Shown here: positions 41,276 to 49,061 of the stretch, piece by piece
Layout: each line of letters begins with the position of its first letter
Position numbering within the stretch: the first letter of the stretch is position 1
Assembly (NCBI RefSeq): GCF_017876625.1
Contig: NZ_JAGIOH010000001.1
Coordinates: 5,911,501 to 5,975,500 of the forward strand
Length of the DNA stretch: 64,000 nucleotides
Reading direction: 5' to 3'
Source: Streptomyces syringium
Lineage (GTDB): Bacteria; Actinomycetota; Actinomycetes; Streptomycetales; Streptomycetaceae
The notes under the pieces: generated by a model
Databases searched by the model: none
The model's input: the letters and a program-made list of their open reading frames with translations, nothing else
What the model was told of the DNA's origin: nothing
Translations under genes and position numbers: made by a program

Positions 41276-41294
41276 TCAGGTAAGCCTTACCTTA
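41276..41294. promoter_or_regulatory. iron box (DmdR1/IdeR-type)
   Basis: On the minus strand TAAGGTAAGGCTTACCTGA closely follows the 19-bp actinobacterial iron box TTAGGTTAGGCTAACCTAA. It lies between the FhuF-like gene and the divergent GntR gene, closest to the former. Confidence 0.82.
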
Positions 41295-41367
41295 CCGGGA
41301 ATCGTTCGGGGTTTGAACTGTCGCAGGTGCCGCCTATGGTTCGTTATGGACACCCAGGAGGACCCCC

Positions 41368-42225
41368 ATGGAGCAGGGCAGACCCCGTACTGCCGCGCCG
41401 CTGCCGAGCGCCGGCGTGCCGGCGCAGGCCGGGCCCGCGCGCGGTGAGCACGTCCACGACGAGCGGGAGCACGGCTACGGCCATCCGCTGCCCGGCGCCC
41501 GCCGGGACACCGCACGTCCGGAGCGGTCCGAGCGTACCGAGGAGCCCGCGCGGGGCGAGCGCCCGGCGCGCAGGATGCCGCAGCGCTACTCCGTCCGGGG
41601 CCAGGTGCTCGACGCGCTGCGCAAGGCGCTGGTCAGCGGTGAGCTGATTCCCGGCGAGGTCTACTCGGGCCCCGCGCTCGGCGAGCGCTTCGGGGTGTCC
41701 GCGACGCCCGTGCGGGAGGCCATGCAGCAGCTCGTGCTCGAAGGCGCGGTCGAGGTCGTGCCCAACCGCGGCTTCCGGGTCGCCAGCCGCACCGCGCGCG
41801 ACCTCGCCGAGCTCGCCGAGGTGCGGACCCTCCTCGAACTCCCCGCCATGTTGCAGCTCGCCCGCACGCTCCCGGCGCGGACCTGGTCCGAGCTGCTGCC
41901 ACTGGCCGAGACGGCCGCCGCCGTGGCGGCGAGCGGCGACCGCGCCGGCTACGCCGAGGCCGACCGGGCCTTCCACCGGGCCCTCCTCGGCCTCACGGGC
42001 AACCGCCAGCTGGTCATGATCGCCGACGAACTGCACCGCCGCGCCCAGTGGCCGACCCCCCACGGCCCGGTGCGCCGCACCGCCGACCTCGTCGCCGACG
42101 CGGCCGAGCACCTGACCCTCCTCGACGCCCTCGCCGCGCAGGACCTCGCCGGAGTCGAGTCCCTGGTGACCCGCCACTTCACCGGCGCGGCCGGACGGGC
42201 TCACATCAGCCCGTCCGGCGATTGA
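41368..42225 (+). CDS. GntR family transcriptional regulator
   Basis: ATG 41368 follows AGGAGGACCCCC. 285 residues: a 70-residue charged head, the GntR winged helix (SVRGQVLDALRKALVSGEL, PALGERFGVSATPVREAMQQ, NRGFRVASRTARDL) and a FadR-type helical effector domain (AEVRTLLELPAMLQLARTL, AEADRAFHRALLGLTGNRQ). The last codons (SPSGD) are encoded by the first unit of a dispersed repeat at 42208. Ligand unknown. Confidence 0.9.
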   Translation: MEQGRPRTAAPLPSAGVPAQAGPARGEHVHDEREHGYGHPLPGARRDTARPERSERTEEPARGERPARRMPQRYSVRGQVLDALRKALVSGELIPGEVYSGPALGERFGVSATPVREAMQQLVLEGAVEVVPNRGFRVASRTARDLAELAEVRTLLELPAMLQLARTLPARTWSELLPLAETAAAVAASGDRAGYAEADRAFHRALLGLTGNRQLVMIADELHRRAQWPTPHGPVRRTADLVADAAEHLTLLDALAAQDLAGVESLVTRHFTGAAGRAHISPSGD

Positions 42226-42290
42226 GGACATAGCGCAGCAGCCCGTCCGGCGATTGAGGACATAGCGCAGCAGCCGCTCCGGCGCTGAGG
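42208..42290. repeat. 32-bp tandem repeat of an intergenic repeat family
   Basis: Two exact copies (42208-42239 and 42240-42271), each containing CCCGTCCGGCGATTGAGGAC, and a third diverged copy follow the GntR gene; the gene's stop codon is inside the first. The element GTCCGGCGATTGAGGAC is common between Streptomyces genes, and CGATTGAGGAC also occurs in the palindrome at 25293. Confidence 0.8.
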
Positions 42291-42300
42291 GCGCAGCCCC

Positions 42301-43149
42301 CTAGACGGCCGGATCCGGTCTGCCCTGGGCGGGTACGGTCGCGGCCCGCGCGGACGTGAGGCGGTCCGCCAGCCAGGCCGGGACGCCGCCGAGGAGGTGG
42401 ACCAGCCGGGTGGCCTCCGCGCGCAGCCGGTCCGCCTCGCCCGCGTCGGGGACCACCGCGGCCAGGGAGACCAACGCCGGGGCAATGCCGATCAGATAGC
42501 CCAACTCCTCCCGGATGCGCAGCGATTCGGTGTACCCGTGCCGCGCCTCGGTGAGCTTGCCGTCGTGCTCGGCCATCGCGGCCACGTGCCGCCAGGTGAA
42601 GGAGAGCAGCAGCCGGTGGCCGTGCGCGGTCGCCCCGGCGTGTGCGCGCTGGAAGGCGGCCGTGGCGTCCGAGGGGTTGTCGGACAGGTGCTGGGCGATG
42701 AGCCCCCGGCGGAAGTCCAGTTGCGGGCGGGTCGGCGAGCCGGGCCCGAGCAGCGCGGCCGCCCGGCCCAGCGCGGCGCGTGCCTCGTCGGCCCGGTCAC
42801 GTACCCCCAAAAGGGTGGACGCGTAGGCGAGATGCCCCCGCTCGCAGGCCGCCGCCCCGCGTTCCTCGTCGTCCGTGGCCAGGGCTTCCGCCGACCGCAG
42901 CGCGTCCTCGGCTTCCCCCCATCCTTGCGCCGTGAACACGCACCGCTCGATCAGCACCGCCGTGCGCCGCAGCGCCACCCCCGCCTCCGCCGCGGCACGC
43001 GGGGCGAGGAGCGCTGCGGCGTCCTCCCAGCAGGCGCGCGACCGCAGTCGCCACACGGCTCGTTCGAGTGGATCGTTCCCTTGCGGGTCCGGTCCTTGTG
43101 GTCCCCATGGCTCCGACAACCCAGAATTCCGCATGGCGGTATCCGCCAC
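42301..43149 (-). CDS. TPR-like hypothetical protein
   Basis: GTG 43149 follows GGGAGGGCACT. The 282-residue product is almost all helical repeat (LRSRACWEDAAALLAPRAA, WGEAEDALRSAEALATDDE, ERGHLAYASTLLGVRDRAD, TEARHGYTESLRIREELGY) and has no DNA-binding or catalytic domain. Two palindromes 80-120 bases upstream may control it. It could be a protein-interaction or stress adaptor; function unknown. Confidence 0.75.
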   Translation of the reverse strand: MADTAMRNSGLSEPWGPQGPDPQGNDPLERAVWRLRSRACWEDAAALLAPRAAAEAGVALRRTAVLIERCVFTAQGWGEAEDALRSAEALATDDEERGAAACERGHLAYASTLLGVRDRADEARAALGRAAALLGPGSPTRPQLDFRRGLIAQHLSDNPSDATAAFQRAHAGATAHGHRLLLSFTWRHVAAMAEHDGKLTEARHGYTESLRIREELGYLIGIAPALVSLAAVVPDAGEADRLRAEATRLVHLLGGVPAWLADRLTSARAATVPAQGRPDPAV

Positions 43150-43231
43150 AGTGCCCTCCCCAAGCGCGCCGTCGAGCTGGAAGCCGTGCCCGCATCTCAG
43201 CACGCGGACCCGGGCGCGGCCAAGGGTCAGG

Positions 43232-43267
43232 TGTGAACCAGTTCACAAACCCGTGGACGGTCCACGG
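43232..43267. promoter_or_regulatory. two adjacent operator-like palindromes
   Basis: TGTGAAC-CA-GTTCACA (43232-43247) and CCGTGGAC-G-GTCCACGG (43251-43267) are both perfect, three bases apart, in the 446-base gap between the TPR gene and the ribosomal-protection gene. The rest of the gap to 43595 holds no supported gene. Confidence 0.5.
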
Positions 43268-43595
43268 CCGTCCTGCGTGCTCGCGCGGCGGCCGAAGTCC
43301 GTTGCGTCCGAAGAGGGTTGTCGCACCCTCGTGTCCCGCGACTCCCAGCGGTAGCGGCAGGTTACCGAAGAGATCGCAGGCCATGGCCCCGCCGCGGGCG
43401 CGGCGGCGGGGTGTTCGAATGCCGTGCGAGCAGCCGACGGCGGCTGTGCCGGCGGGCGTCCGCCGCCGGGGCGGGTTCCGGCCGGGCCGGACGGAAAATG
43501 CCTCGATTCCGGTGTGGTGCCCTGGCAGGATGACGGCGCGCCGCCGCACACCGTGCCGACGGCGCCCCACCGCACACGACACGGGAGTCACGTAC

Positions 43596-43724
43596 ATGCG
43601 CCGAAGCCTCGGAAACCCCCAGCGCCCTGACCGGACGACTGTTCCCGAGGACTTCTTCGCCCATGCGTACTCCGCAGCACCGCACGCTCAACATCGGCAT
43701 CCTGGCGCACGTCGACGCCGGTAA
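43596..43724 (+). CDS. leader ORF overlapping the ribosomal-protection gene start
   Basis: A 42-codon frame with GGGAG upstream begins MRRSLGNPQRPDRTT and ends GARRRR, overlapping the first 62 bases of the GTPase gene in another frame. The downstream gene itself has only a distant GAGGA. Ribosomal-protection genes of the tet(M) type are often controlled by a translated leader, so this could serve that role; evidence is positional only. Confidence 0.38.
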   Translation: MRRSLGNPQRPDRTTVPEDFFAHAYSAAPHAQHRHPGARRRR

Positions 43725-45645
43725 GACCAGTCTCACCGAGCGCCTGCTCTTCGACACCGGTGCCATCGACCGGCTCGGCAGTGTCGATGACGGCAGCACC
43801 CGCACCGACACCGGCGAGCTCGAACGCCGCCGCGGCATCACCATCCGCACCGCCGTCGCCCCCTTCACCCTCGGCGATCTGCGGGTCAACCTCATCGACA
43901 CCCCCGGCCACAGCGACTTCATCGCCGAGGTGGAGCGCGCCCTCGGCGTGCTCGACGGCGCGGTGCTCGTGCTGTCCGCCGTGGAGGGCGTGCAGGCGCA
44001 GACGCGCGTGCTGATGAAGACCCTGCGGCGGTTGCGGCTGCCGACGCTGGTGTTCGTCAACAAGACCGACCGCGCGGGCGCCCGCGAGGCCGGACTGCTG
44101 GCCGACGTCCGCCACCGGCTCACTCCGCACATCGTCCCCATGGGCACCGTCCGTGACCTCGGTACGCCCGCCGCCCGCACGGTCCCGGGCTCGCTCGCCG
44201 ACCCGGACTTCCGCGAACTGGTGGCGGAATCCCTGGCCGAGGGCGACGACGCGCTCCTCGCGGACCTCGTCGCCGGGCGCGCTCCCACCGCCCGCGATCT
44301 GGCGTCCGCCCTGGCCGACCGCACCGGGCGCGGCCTGGCGTACCCGGTCTTCTTCGGCTCGGCGCTGTCCGGGCAGGGCGTGGACGCGCTGCTGGACGGC
44401 ATCGCGTCCCTGCTGCCGCCCGCACCCGCGGCCGGCCGGGACGGGGACGCCGGGGCGAGCGGCACGGTGTTCGCCGTCGAGCGCGGCGCCGGCGGGGAGA
44501 AGACCGCGTATCTGCGGCTGTTCGCGGGCGAGCTGTCCGAGCGGGAGCGCGTCACCCTGCGCCGGCGGGAGGCGGACGGGACGCCGGGGGAGCACACCGG
44601 CCGGATCACCGGACTGAAGGTCGTCGGAGCCCCGGCCGCGGAGCCGCTCACCGCGGGCGGCATCGCGCGGATCCGGGGTCTGCCGGGGGTCCGCGTCGGG
44701 GACCGGCTCGGGGCCGTGCCGGCGGGGGACGCGGAGCCGCACTTCGCGCCGCCGAGCCTGGAGACCGTCGTCCGGCCCGTCCGCCCGGGCGACGCGGCCC
44801 GGCTGCACTCCGCACTGACCGCCCTCGCCGACCAGGACCCGCTGATCGGCACCCGCGCCCTGCCGGGCGGTGGCACCTCGGTACTGCTCTACGGCGAGGT
44901 GCAGAAGGAGATCGTCGCGGCGACGCTGAGCACGGAGTTCGGCGTCGACGCCCTGTTCGAGCCGAGCCGCGCGGTGTACCGGGAGCGGCCGGTGGGGACC
45001 GGGGAGGCGTACGAGGAGATCGACCGGCACGGCGGCCATGTCTTCTGGGCCACGGTCGGGCTGCGCGTCGCGCCGGGCGCGCCGGGTTCGGGCACGGAGT
45101 TCCGCCGCGACACCGAGCTCGGTGCCCTCCCGCTCGCCTTCGACCGTGCCATCGAGGAGACGGTCACCCGCACCCTCACCCAGGGTCTGCACGGCTGGCA
45201 GGTCACCGACTGCGTCGTCACCCTGACCCGCTCCGGCTTCATCGGCCCCGTGAGCACCGCCGCCGACTTCCGCTCCCTGACCCCGCTGGTCCTGATGCGC
45301 GCTCTCGCGGCGGCCGGCACCCGGGTGTACGAACCGTGTCTCGCCTACGAACTGGAGCTGCCGCTCGATGCCTTGAGCGCGGTGACGGCCGCGCTGGCCG
45401 CGGTCGGGGCGGAGATCCGCGCCACCTCGGGCGGCACGGACTCCTGGCTCGTGACGGGTGTCGTCCCGGCGGGCCGCGCGGCCGAGGTCGAACGCCGACT
45501 GCCGGGCCTCACCCGGGGCGAGGCCGCCTGGTGGGCGGCACCCACCACCGACCGCCCCCACCCGGGTGAACCCCCGGCACGCGTCCGCACCGGCGCCGAC
45601 CCCCTCAACCGGGCGGACTACCTGCGGCACCTGGGTCGGGTGTGA
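43663..45645 (+). CDS. TetM/OtrA-like ribosomal protection GTPase
   Basis: 660 residues, EF-G-like. G1 is AHVDAGKTS at about 15-23, G2 RRRGITIRTA, G3 DTPGHSDF, G4 VFVNKTDRAG. Domains II-V follow, ending in ETVTRTLTQGLHGWQVTDC and LTRSGFIGPVSTAADFRSLT with VYEPCLAYELELP. The short switch and the TetM-style domain IV mark it as the tetracycline-type ribosome protection family instead of the housekeeping EF-G. It may confer self-resistance or answer drug-stalled ribosomes. No biosynthetic genes for a tetracycline adjoin it. Confidence 0.85.
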   Translation: MRTPQHRTLNIGILAHVDAGKTSLTERLLFDTGAIDRLGSVDDGSTRTDTGELERRRGITIRTAVAPFTLGDLRVNLIDTPGHSDFIAEVERALGVLDGAVLVLSAVEGVQAQTRVLMKTLRRLRLPTLVFVNKTDRAGAREAGLLADVRHRLTPHIVPMGTVRDLGTPAARTVPGSLADPDFRELVAESLAEGDDALLADLVAGRAPTARDLASALADRTGRGLAYPVFFGSALSGQGVDALLDGIASLLPPAPAAGRDGDAGASGTVFAVERGAGGEKTAYLRLFAGELSERERVTLRRREADGTPGEHTGRITGLKVVGAPAAEPLTAGGIARIRGLPGVRVGDRLGAVPAGDAEPHFAPPSLETVVRPVRPGDAARLHSALTALADQDPLIGTRALPGGGTSVLLYGEVQKEIVAATLSTEFGVDALFEPSRAVYRERPVGTGEAYEEIDRHGGHVFWATVGLRVAPGAPGSGTEFRRDTELGALPLAFDRAIEETVTRTLTQGLHGWQVTDCVVTLTRSGFIGPVSTAADFRSLTPLVLMRALAAAGTRVYEPCLAYELELPLDALSAVTAALAAVGAEIRATSGGTDSWLVTGVVPAGRAAEVERRLPGLTRGEAAWWAAPTTDRPHPGEPPARVRTGADPLNRADYLRHLGRV

Positions 45646-45663
45646 CGGCCGCGCCGAGGTGCG

Positions 45664-47355
45664 TCAGCTCATCCGCAGGGCCAGGAAGAAGTCCAGCTTG
45701 TCCTCCAGGCGCGACAGATCGCGGCCCGTCAGTTGCTCGATCCGGCCCACCCGGTAGCGCAGGGTGTTCACATGCAGGTGCAGACGCGTCGCGCAGCGGG
45801 TCCAGGACCCGTCGCAGTCGAGGAACGCCTCCAGGGTCGGGATCAGCTCGGCACGGTGACGGCGGTCGTAGTCGCGCAGCGGGTCCAGCAGACGGGCGGT
45901 GAAGGCGCGGCGGACGTCGTCGGGGACGAAGGGGAGCAGCAGGACGTGGGAGGCCAGCTCCTGGTGGCCCGCGGCGCAGACGCGGCCGGGGCGGGCCGCC
46001 GCCACACGGCGGGCGTGGCGGGCCTCCTCCAGGGCGCCGCGCAGCCCCTCCGCGGAGTGCACGGCCGCGCTGACGCCCAGCGTCAGACGGCCGTCGTCGG
46101 CGAGGCCCCGGGAGAGGGGCTCGCGGATCGCGGCGAGGAGCGCGTCGGCGTGCAGACCGGTGACGGCCGCCGTGTCCTCCGCGTCGGCGTCCGAGGGCAC
46201 GGAAGGCACCGGGGGGACGGAGGGCAGGGGCACCAGCGCGACCGCCTCGTCGCCCGTGTGGGCGACGGCGATGCGGTCGGAGGGGTCGGGACCGATCGCG
46301 TCGGGGTCGACCAGCACCTCCTCCAGCAGGGCCTGGGCGACCGGCCCGCCGGGGATGTCGCCGCCTTCCCACTCGACCCGGGCCACCACGATCTGCCAGT
46401 GCGGGGCCGTGCCCAGACCGGGCAGCAGCACCGGGGCGGCCACCCGCAGCCGGGCCGCGATCTCCGCCGGGGCGGCACCTGTCTGGACCAGTTCGAGCAC
46501 TTCCTGCGCGAGCCGGCGCCGTACCGTACGGGCCGCCTCCCGCCGGTCGCGCTCGACGGCGATCAGCTGGGTGACGCCGTGCAGCAGGTCCAGCCGCTCC
46601 TCCGGCCAGTCCCCGGCGTCCGCCTCGACGGCCAGCAGCCAGTCGGAGAGGACCGTCTCGCGCAGGTCGCGGCCACTGCTGCGAATGGGGAACAGCGAGT
46701 ACGTGGCACCGGCGGCGGTGACGCGGTGCGGGCCGCGCCGGCCCGTGCGCGAGGCGGCCAGGTGCTCGCCCGCGAGGGTGGCGCTGACCGCGGCGGGCAG
46801 CGCGGGCCCGGCCCCCGCCAGCGAGGAGCCCGCGATGGGGCGGCCGCTGGGGGAGAGCACCCAGGCCCGCAGGTCCAGGTCGGAGCCGAGCAGATCGAGG
46901 ACCACCTCGGGGCCGCCGCCCGCCGGGCCCGCGGTCATCAGCCGGCGGTGCCGGTCCACGACCGCCGCCAGATCACCGGCCCGCTCGCCGGAGACCTGCC
47001 GCACGACGTGCTCGGTGATGGACGCGAAGGACACGTCCTCGTCGACGGAGAACAGCGGCATCCGGTGCCGCGCGCAGGCCAGCACCAGGTCGTCGGGGGT
47101 CGAGGCCATCTCCGCCTCGCCCGCCGCGAGCCCCGCCACCCCGGCCGCCGCCAGGATCCGGACGAACCGCTCGGAGTCCTCCGGATCGCGCCGCCAGGCC
47201 AGCCCGGTGAGCACCAGCTCGCCACCGGACAGATACCGGCTCGGATCCCGCAGGTCGGTGGTCATCACGCCGCGCACGGTGCGGTCCAGCTCGTCCTCGC
47301 CGCCGAGCAGCCGAAGGCCCAGCGCATCCGTCTCCAGCAGTGCGCGCAGCCGCAT
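45664..47355 (-). CDS. PucR family regulator of purine catabolism
   Basis: ATG 47355 gives 563 residues. The N-terminal PucR domain (LLETDALGLRLLGGEDELD, LSGGELVLTGLAWRRDPED, HRMPLFSVDEDVSFASITE) is followed by a GGDEF-like linker and the C-terminal HTH (DCDGSWTRCATRLHLHVNT, LRYRVGRIEQLTGRDLSRL). It is divergent from the xanthine dehydrogenase genes and very probably controls them in response to purine breakdown or nitrogen state. Confidence 0.92.
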   Translation of the reverse strand: MRLRALLETDALGLRLLGGEDELDRTVRGVMTTDLRDPSRYLSGGELVLTGLAWRRDPEDSERFVRILAAAGVAGLAAGEAEMASTPDDLVLACARHRMPLFSVDEDVSFASITEHVVRQVSGERAGDLAAVVDRHRRLMTAGPAGGGPEVVLDLLGSDLDLRAWVLSPSGRPIAGSSLAGAGPALPAAVSATLAGEHLAASRTGRRGPHRVTAAGATYSLFPIRSSGRDLRETVLSDWLLAVEADAGDWPEERLDLLHGVTQLIAVERDRREAARTVRRRLAQEVLELVQTGAAPAEIAARLRVAAPVLLPGLGTAPHWQIVVARVEWEGGDIPGGPVAQALLEEVLVDPDAIGPDPSDRIAVAHTGDEAVALVPLPSVPPVPSVPSDADAEDTAAVTGLHADALLAAIREPLSRGLADDGRLTLGVSAAVHSAEGLRGALEEARHARRVAAARPGRVCAAGHQELASHVLLLPFVPDDVRRAFTARLLDPLRDYDRRHRAELIPTLEAFLDCDGSWTRCATRLHLHVNTLRYRVGRIEQLTGRDLSRLEDKLDFFLALRMS

Positions 47356-47596
47356 CGTGGTCGCCGCCGATCTGTCTTGTTGTATCCAGTGGAATGCCGT
47401 GAGGTTTCCGAACCCCGTCTTTCGTTCGAATCTACAAGACATGGGCCACGGCCAGCCAACCGCTTCATGGTTTCGGTGACTGCACCCGGGCCCCCGCACC
47501 TCTGTGTACTTGGCCCACTCCGCGTGAACAGGACATGAATTGCTCCCCAGCGCCACCCCCCTCGCAGCGCCCTCGAGACTCGAGAAGAGAACATCC

Positions 47597-48484
47597 ATGG
47601 ACTTCCTGCGCCCTGCCAGCTGGGAGGAGGCTCTCGCCGCCAAGGCGGAGCACCCCACGGCTGTGCCCATCGCGGGTGGTACGGACGTGATGGTCGAGAT
47701 CAATTTCGACCACCGCCGGCCGGAGTACCTGCTGGACCTCAACCGCATCGGCGAACTCTACGAATGGCAGGTCGGCGACCGCGACGTCCGCCTCGGCGCC
47801 GCCGTGCCCTACGCACAGATCATGGAGCACCTGCGCGCGGAGCTGCCCGGCCTCGCGCTCGCCTCGCACACCGTCGGCTCCCCGCAGATCCGCAACCGCG
47901 GCAGCGTCGGCGGCAACCTCGGCGCGGCCTCACCGGCGGGCGACGCGCACCCCGCGCTGCTGGCGGCGGGAGCCGACGTCGAGGCGGAGTCCGTGCGCGG
48001 CACCCGTCTCATCCCGGTCGAGGAGTTCTTCACCGGGGTCAAGCGCAACGCCCTGGAGCCCGACGAACTGATCCGGGCCGTCCGCATCCGCAGGGCCGAC
48101 GGACCGCAGGCCTTCTCCAAGGTCGGCACGCGCAACGCCATGGTCATCGCCGTCTGCGCCTTCGGCCTCGCCCTGCACCCCGAGACCCGCACGGTCAGGA
48201 CCGGCATCGGCTCGGCCGCGCCCACCCCCGTCCGGGCCCGGGTGGCGGAGGACTTCCTCCAGGCGGCGCTCGACGAGGGCGGCTTCTGGGACTCCGGGCG
48301 GATCATCACCCCGTCCGTCGCCCGGCAGTTCGCCCAACTCGCCGCCGGCGCCTGCAACCCGATCGACGACGTGCGCGGCAGCGCCGAGTACCGCAGGCAC
48401 GCGGTGGCCGTCATGGCCCGCCGCACCCTCGGCTGGACCTGGGACGCGTACCGTGGAAACGAGAGGAGCGCATCATGCGCGTGA
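47597..48484 (+). CDS. xanthine dehydrogenase FAD-binding subunit
   Basis: 295 residues with the FAD/diphosphate motif PIAGGTDVMVEINFDHRR and the conserved TVGSPQIRNRGSVGGNLG loop, followed by the CO dehydrogenase flavoprotein C-terminal domain (KVGTRNAMVIAVCAFGLAL). It passes electrons from the iron-sulfur subunit to NAD. The 3' end overlaps the next gene by 10 bases. First gene of the xdh operon, 240 bases from the divergent regulator. Confidence 0.93.
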   Translation: MDFLRPASWEEALAAKAEHPTAVPIAGGTDVMVEINFDHRRPEYLLDLNRIGELYEWQVGDRDVRLGAAVPYAQIMEHLRAELPGLALASHTVGSPQIRNRGSVGGNLGAASPAGDAHPALLAAGADVEAESVRGTRLIPVEEFFTGVKRNALEPDELIRAVRIRRADGPQAFSKVGTRNAMVIAVCAFGLALHPETRTVRTGIGSAAPTPVRARVAEDFLQAALDEGGFWDSGRIITPSVARQFAQLAAGACNPIDDVRGSAEYRRHAVAVMARRTLGWTWDAYRGNERSASCA

Positions 48485-49059
48485 ATTTCACGGTCAACGG
48501 CCGGCCGCAGGAGGCCGACGACGTCTGGGAGGGCGAGAGCCTCCTGTACGTCCTGCGCGAGCGGCTGGGCCTGCCCGGCTCCAAGAACGCCTGTGAGCAG
48601 GGCGAGTGCGGGTCCTGCACGGTCCGCCTCGACGGCCTCCCGGTCTGTGCGTGTCTGGTGGCGGCCGGCCAGGTGGAGGGCCGCGCCGTCGACACCGTCG
48701 AAGGGCTCGCCGATTACGCCGAGCGGCGCTCGGCAGGAGACCGGGCGGGCACCGCGCAGGGCGGCACGAGCATCGACGAGGCCCAGCGCTGGCAGGCCCG
48801 GCCGCCGGGCCCGCCCGCCACCGAACTCTCGGCCGTACAGCAGGCCTTCATCGACGCGGGCGCGGTCCAGTGCGGGTTCTGCACTCCGGGCCTCCTCGTC
48901 GCCGCCGACGAACTGCTGGAGCGCAACGCCCAGCCCTCCGACGCGGACATCCGCGAGGCACTCTCGGGCAACCTGTGCCGCTGCACCGGCTACGAGAAGA
49001 TCCTCGACGCGGTACGCCTCGCGGCGGCCCGCGCGGACCGCACCGAAGAGGCGGTCTGA
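48475..49059 (+). CDS. xanthine dehydrogenase iron-sulfur subunit
   Basis: 194 residues. The plant-type ferredoxin domain has C40, C45, C48 and C60 (NACEQGECGSC, VCAC). A second helical [2Fe-2S] domain has QCGFCTPG and NLCRCTGY. An insert of about 35 residues (SAGDRAGTAQGGTSIDEAQ) between the two is longer than in many relatives. AGAGGAGC precedes ATG 48475. It links the molybdenum site to FAD. Confidence 0.94.
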   Translation: MRVNFTVNGRPQEADDVWEGESLLYVLRERLGLPGSKNACEQGECGSCTVRLDGLPVCACLVAAGQVEGRAVDTVEGLADYAERRSAGDRAGTAQGGTSIDEAQRWQARPPGPPATELSAVQQAFIDAGAVQCGFCTPGLLVAADELLERNAQPSDADIREALSGNLCRCTGYEKILDAVRLAAARADRTEEAV

Positions 49060-49061
49060 GG

